Below, piece after piece: positions 13,129 through 14,409 of a stretch of DNA of 14,409 nt. How positions within the stretch are numbered: position 1 is the stretch's first letter; every line of letters begins with the position of its first letter. The notes under the pieces are model-generated. The model did no database searches, was not told the origin of the DNA, and was given only the letters and a program-made list of their open reading frames with translations. A program made the translations under genes and the position numbers. Origin of the DNA: an uncultured Planctomycetaceae bacterium (GTDB lineage Bacteria; Planctomycetota; Planctomycetia; Pirellulales; Pirellulaceae); NCBI GenBank assembly GCA_937967665.1, contig CALBSZ010000123.1, positions 1-14,409 of the forward strand. Reading direction: 5' to 3'.

Positions 13129-14190
13129 TCATGAAAGTCCCTGAATCAAGTCCAGCATCGGCGCGTACAAGCCGATGACGAGCAGCAGCAAGGCGCAACC
13201 GACCGCAACGATAACCAGGCCAGGCACGATGCTGCGAAAGATTGCGGCGCGAAAGCGTATTTTGGCGTCAAGAATATCGGCGCACTGCCGCAACGCGTCC
13301 GGCAACTCGCCTGTCTTCTCGCCCCATTCGACAAATGTCACCAGTGATTGCGGGGTTCTGGTCCGGCTGAGCGCATTCGAGAAAGCATGCCCGTCGGCCA
13401 CGTCCGCCGCGACAGACCGCGACGTTTCCGCGATATGGGCATCAGCCGACGCATCCGCGGCCAGACGCAACGCCGTCGGCAGCGTCACATTGCTCTTCAG
13501 CAACACGCTCAACAGTCGCGAAAATGTCGCCACGCCTGACCAATGGATGGCGGAACCGAGCAGCGGGAACCTGTACAGCAGGCGCCGCCAGCCAACTCGC
13601 CCCCAAAGCACCGGGCCGATGGGGAAGAGGACTGCAGCGAGGATCAGCGTCGCCAGCGCATACCAGACGCCCCGCTGACTGCACCACAGCAGGAACCGCG
13701 TGACCGCAGGCAGCATGATGTCGAAATCTTCATATATCTCACGAAAGTGAGGGACCAGAATCAGCAGGCTGGCAAGAATGATCAGGCCACCCATGACTGC
13801 GAGCAACAGTGGGTAGGCGATCGAACCGCGGATCGTCTGCCAGAGTTCTTGCTGCGCCTGTTGGTCCTCCAGCAGGGTGGTGAGGGCGGAATCGAGTTGC
13901 GCCGTTTGCTGTGCCGCCCCAATCATGCCGCGCAGGTAAGTGGGGAGTTGATCGCCCAGGCCATCGAGGGCCACGTTCAGCGCGATGCCGCGTTCGACAT
14001 CGCCCGCCAACGCCAGCAGCGTCGCGGACAATCGAGCGCTTTCGGCTTCCGCCGCTGCCGCCCGCAGGCCCTCGGCCAATGGGAGCCCCGCGCGACTGAG
14101 CCGAGATACTTGCGCAACGAGTTCGCAGGCATCTTCCGTGCGAAGCGGCGAGCGGTTTCGAAGTGTGGTTGCGTTCTCGGACATGGTCAT
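13129..14190 (-). CDS. GspF/PilC-like inner-membrane platform protein, first copy
   Basis: The product has 353 aa from an ATG at 14190-14188. A second ATG two codons later (14184) is equally possible, and no clear ribosome site favours either. Open frame upstream reaches a TTG at 14256 but lacks family sequence. The first T2SSF domain (about 20-125) contains VAQVSRLSRAGLPLAEGL. The second (about 220-320) contains SRLLSVLLKSNVTLPTALRLAA and VEWGEKTGELPDALRQCADIL, the classic family signature. Membrane segments lie at about 126-146, 176-194 and 320-342. Size and topology are normal for GspF/PilC. It is the first gene of the six-gene minus-strand operon and would form the platform for the pseudopilins encoded downstream, perhaps together with the second copy. 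Confidence 0.9.
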   Translation of the reverse strand: MTMSENATTLRNRSPLRTEDACELVAQVSRLSRAGLPLAEGLRAAAAEAESARLSATLLALAGDVERGIALNVALDGLGDQLPTYLRGMIGAAQQTAQLDSALTTLLEDQQAQQELWQTIRGSIAYPLLLAVMGGLIILASLLILVPHFREIYEDFDIMLPAVTRFLLWCSQRGVWYALATLILAAVLFPIGPVLWGRVGWRRLLYRFPLLGSAIHWSGVATFSRLLSVLLKSNVTLPTALRLAADASADAHIAETSRSVAADVADGHAFSNALSRTRTPQSLVTFVEWGEKTGELPDALRQCADILDAKIRFRAAIFRSIVPGLVIVAVGCALLLLVIGLYAPMLDLIQGLS

Positions 14191-14268
14191 GAAGGGATAA
14201 CGGGTCAGTCTCGCTTGCTGGAATGGCGGTGCACGCCCTCTAGTATTGCGCCGCAACTTGGTTTTCGG

Positions 14269-14293
14269 GTAGCCACACTCGCCAAAGCGTGGA
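14269..14293. repeat. Possible dispersed repeat fragment upstream of the GspF operon
   Basis: GTAGCCACACTCGCCAAAGC, followed by GTGGA, resembles a 'CCACGCT-TGGCGAGTGTGGCTAC' element that I recall as common between planctomycete genes. CCAC and GTGG at its ends can pair. No second copy is in the window, so this rests on memory of the family only. Confidence 0.3.
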
Positions 14294-14320
14294 TTGTCCG
14301 CAGGATTGCTCCGTTCCGTA

Positions 14321-14409
14321 GCGTAGGCATCCTGCCTGCGATCTTGCGGAAAAACGTTGTTTGGCCGGCAGGATGCCAGCCCTACGTTGTTTGGCCGGCA
14401 GGATGCCAG
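14321..14409. repeat. GGCAGGATGCC repeat array running off the right edge
   Basis: GGCAGGATGCC occurs at 14367-14377 and 14397-14407 and in inverted form at 14326-14336. The two direct copies lie in identical 26-bp segments (14354-14379 and 14384-14409) with a 30-bp period. CTACG-type flanks occur beside the units. GGCA/TGCC can form a small hairpin within each unit. The array is cut by the window end, and its right limit is unknown. Confidence 0.75.

Overview
The window looks like chromosomal DNA from a GC-rich member of the Planctomycetota, most likely Pirellulales-like. I infer this from gene families that are typical of the phylum: a DUF1592/DUF1588/DUF1585 cytochrome-like protein next to a Tat-exported DUF1552 protein, a WRGP-type PQQ-like beta-propeller protein, a DUF1559 (H-X9-DG) pseudopilin, and large prenyltransferase/squalene-oxidase-repeat proteins. 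No species can be named from the sequence alone, and no rRNA, tRNA, CRISPR array or transposase is visible.

Layout. (1) At 1-429 on the minus strand is the N-terminal part of a HisA-related TIM-barrel protein that runs off the left edge. It diverges from (2) an exported beta-propeller protein (584-1867, +). A perfect hairpin palindrome lies between their start codons. (3) 2041-5811 (+) holds the DUF1592-family protein followed by the Tat-signal DUF1552 protein, probably co-transcribed. (4) 5812-6474 is a 663-bp non-coding stretch with REP-like hairpins, one copy of a dispersed repeat, a strong stem-loop and three tandem ~18-19-bp repeats just before the next gene. (5) 6475-9709 (+) carries two paralogous proteins, each with one N-terminal membrane helix, a linker and an alpha/alpha-toroid domain. 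They are separated by an intrinsic terminator. (6) 9710-9850 carries the second copy of the dispersed repeat, inverted relative to the first. (7) 14190 down to 9851 (-) is a compact operon: two full-length GspF/PilC-like proteins, GspI-like, GspJ-like and PilX/GspK-like minor pseudopilins, then a DUF1559 pseudopilin. Most junctions are ATGA overlaps or a few bases. (8) The right end (14191-14409) is intergenic and enters a repeat array that continues past the window.

How the parts fit together. The minus-strand operon encodes the inner-membrane platform and pseudopilin part of a type II secretion/type IV pilus-like machine; no ATPase, secretin or prepilin peptidase is present here. The DUF1592/DUF1552 pair is a standard planctomycete exported pair of unknown function. 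The most interesting unit is the toroid pair. Both membrane helices carry a Ser-x3-His motif like that of TonB, which suggests anchors that could be energised by ExbB/ExbD and that hold a non-catalytic squalene-cyclase-like fold in the periplasm. That link is inference: no ExbB/ExbD gene lies in this window.
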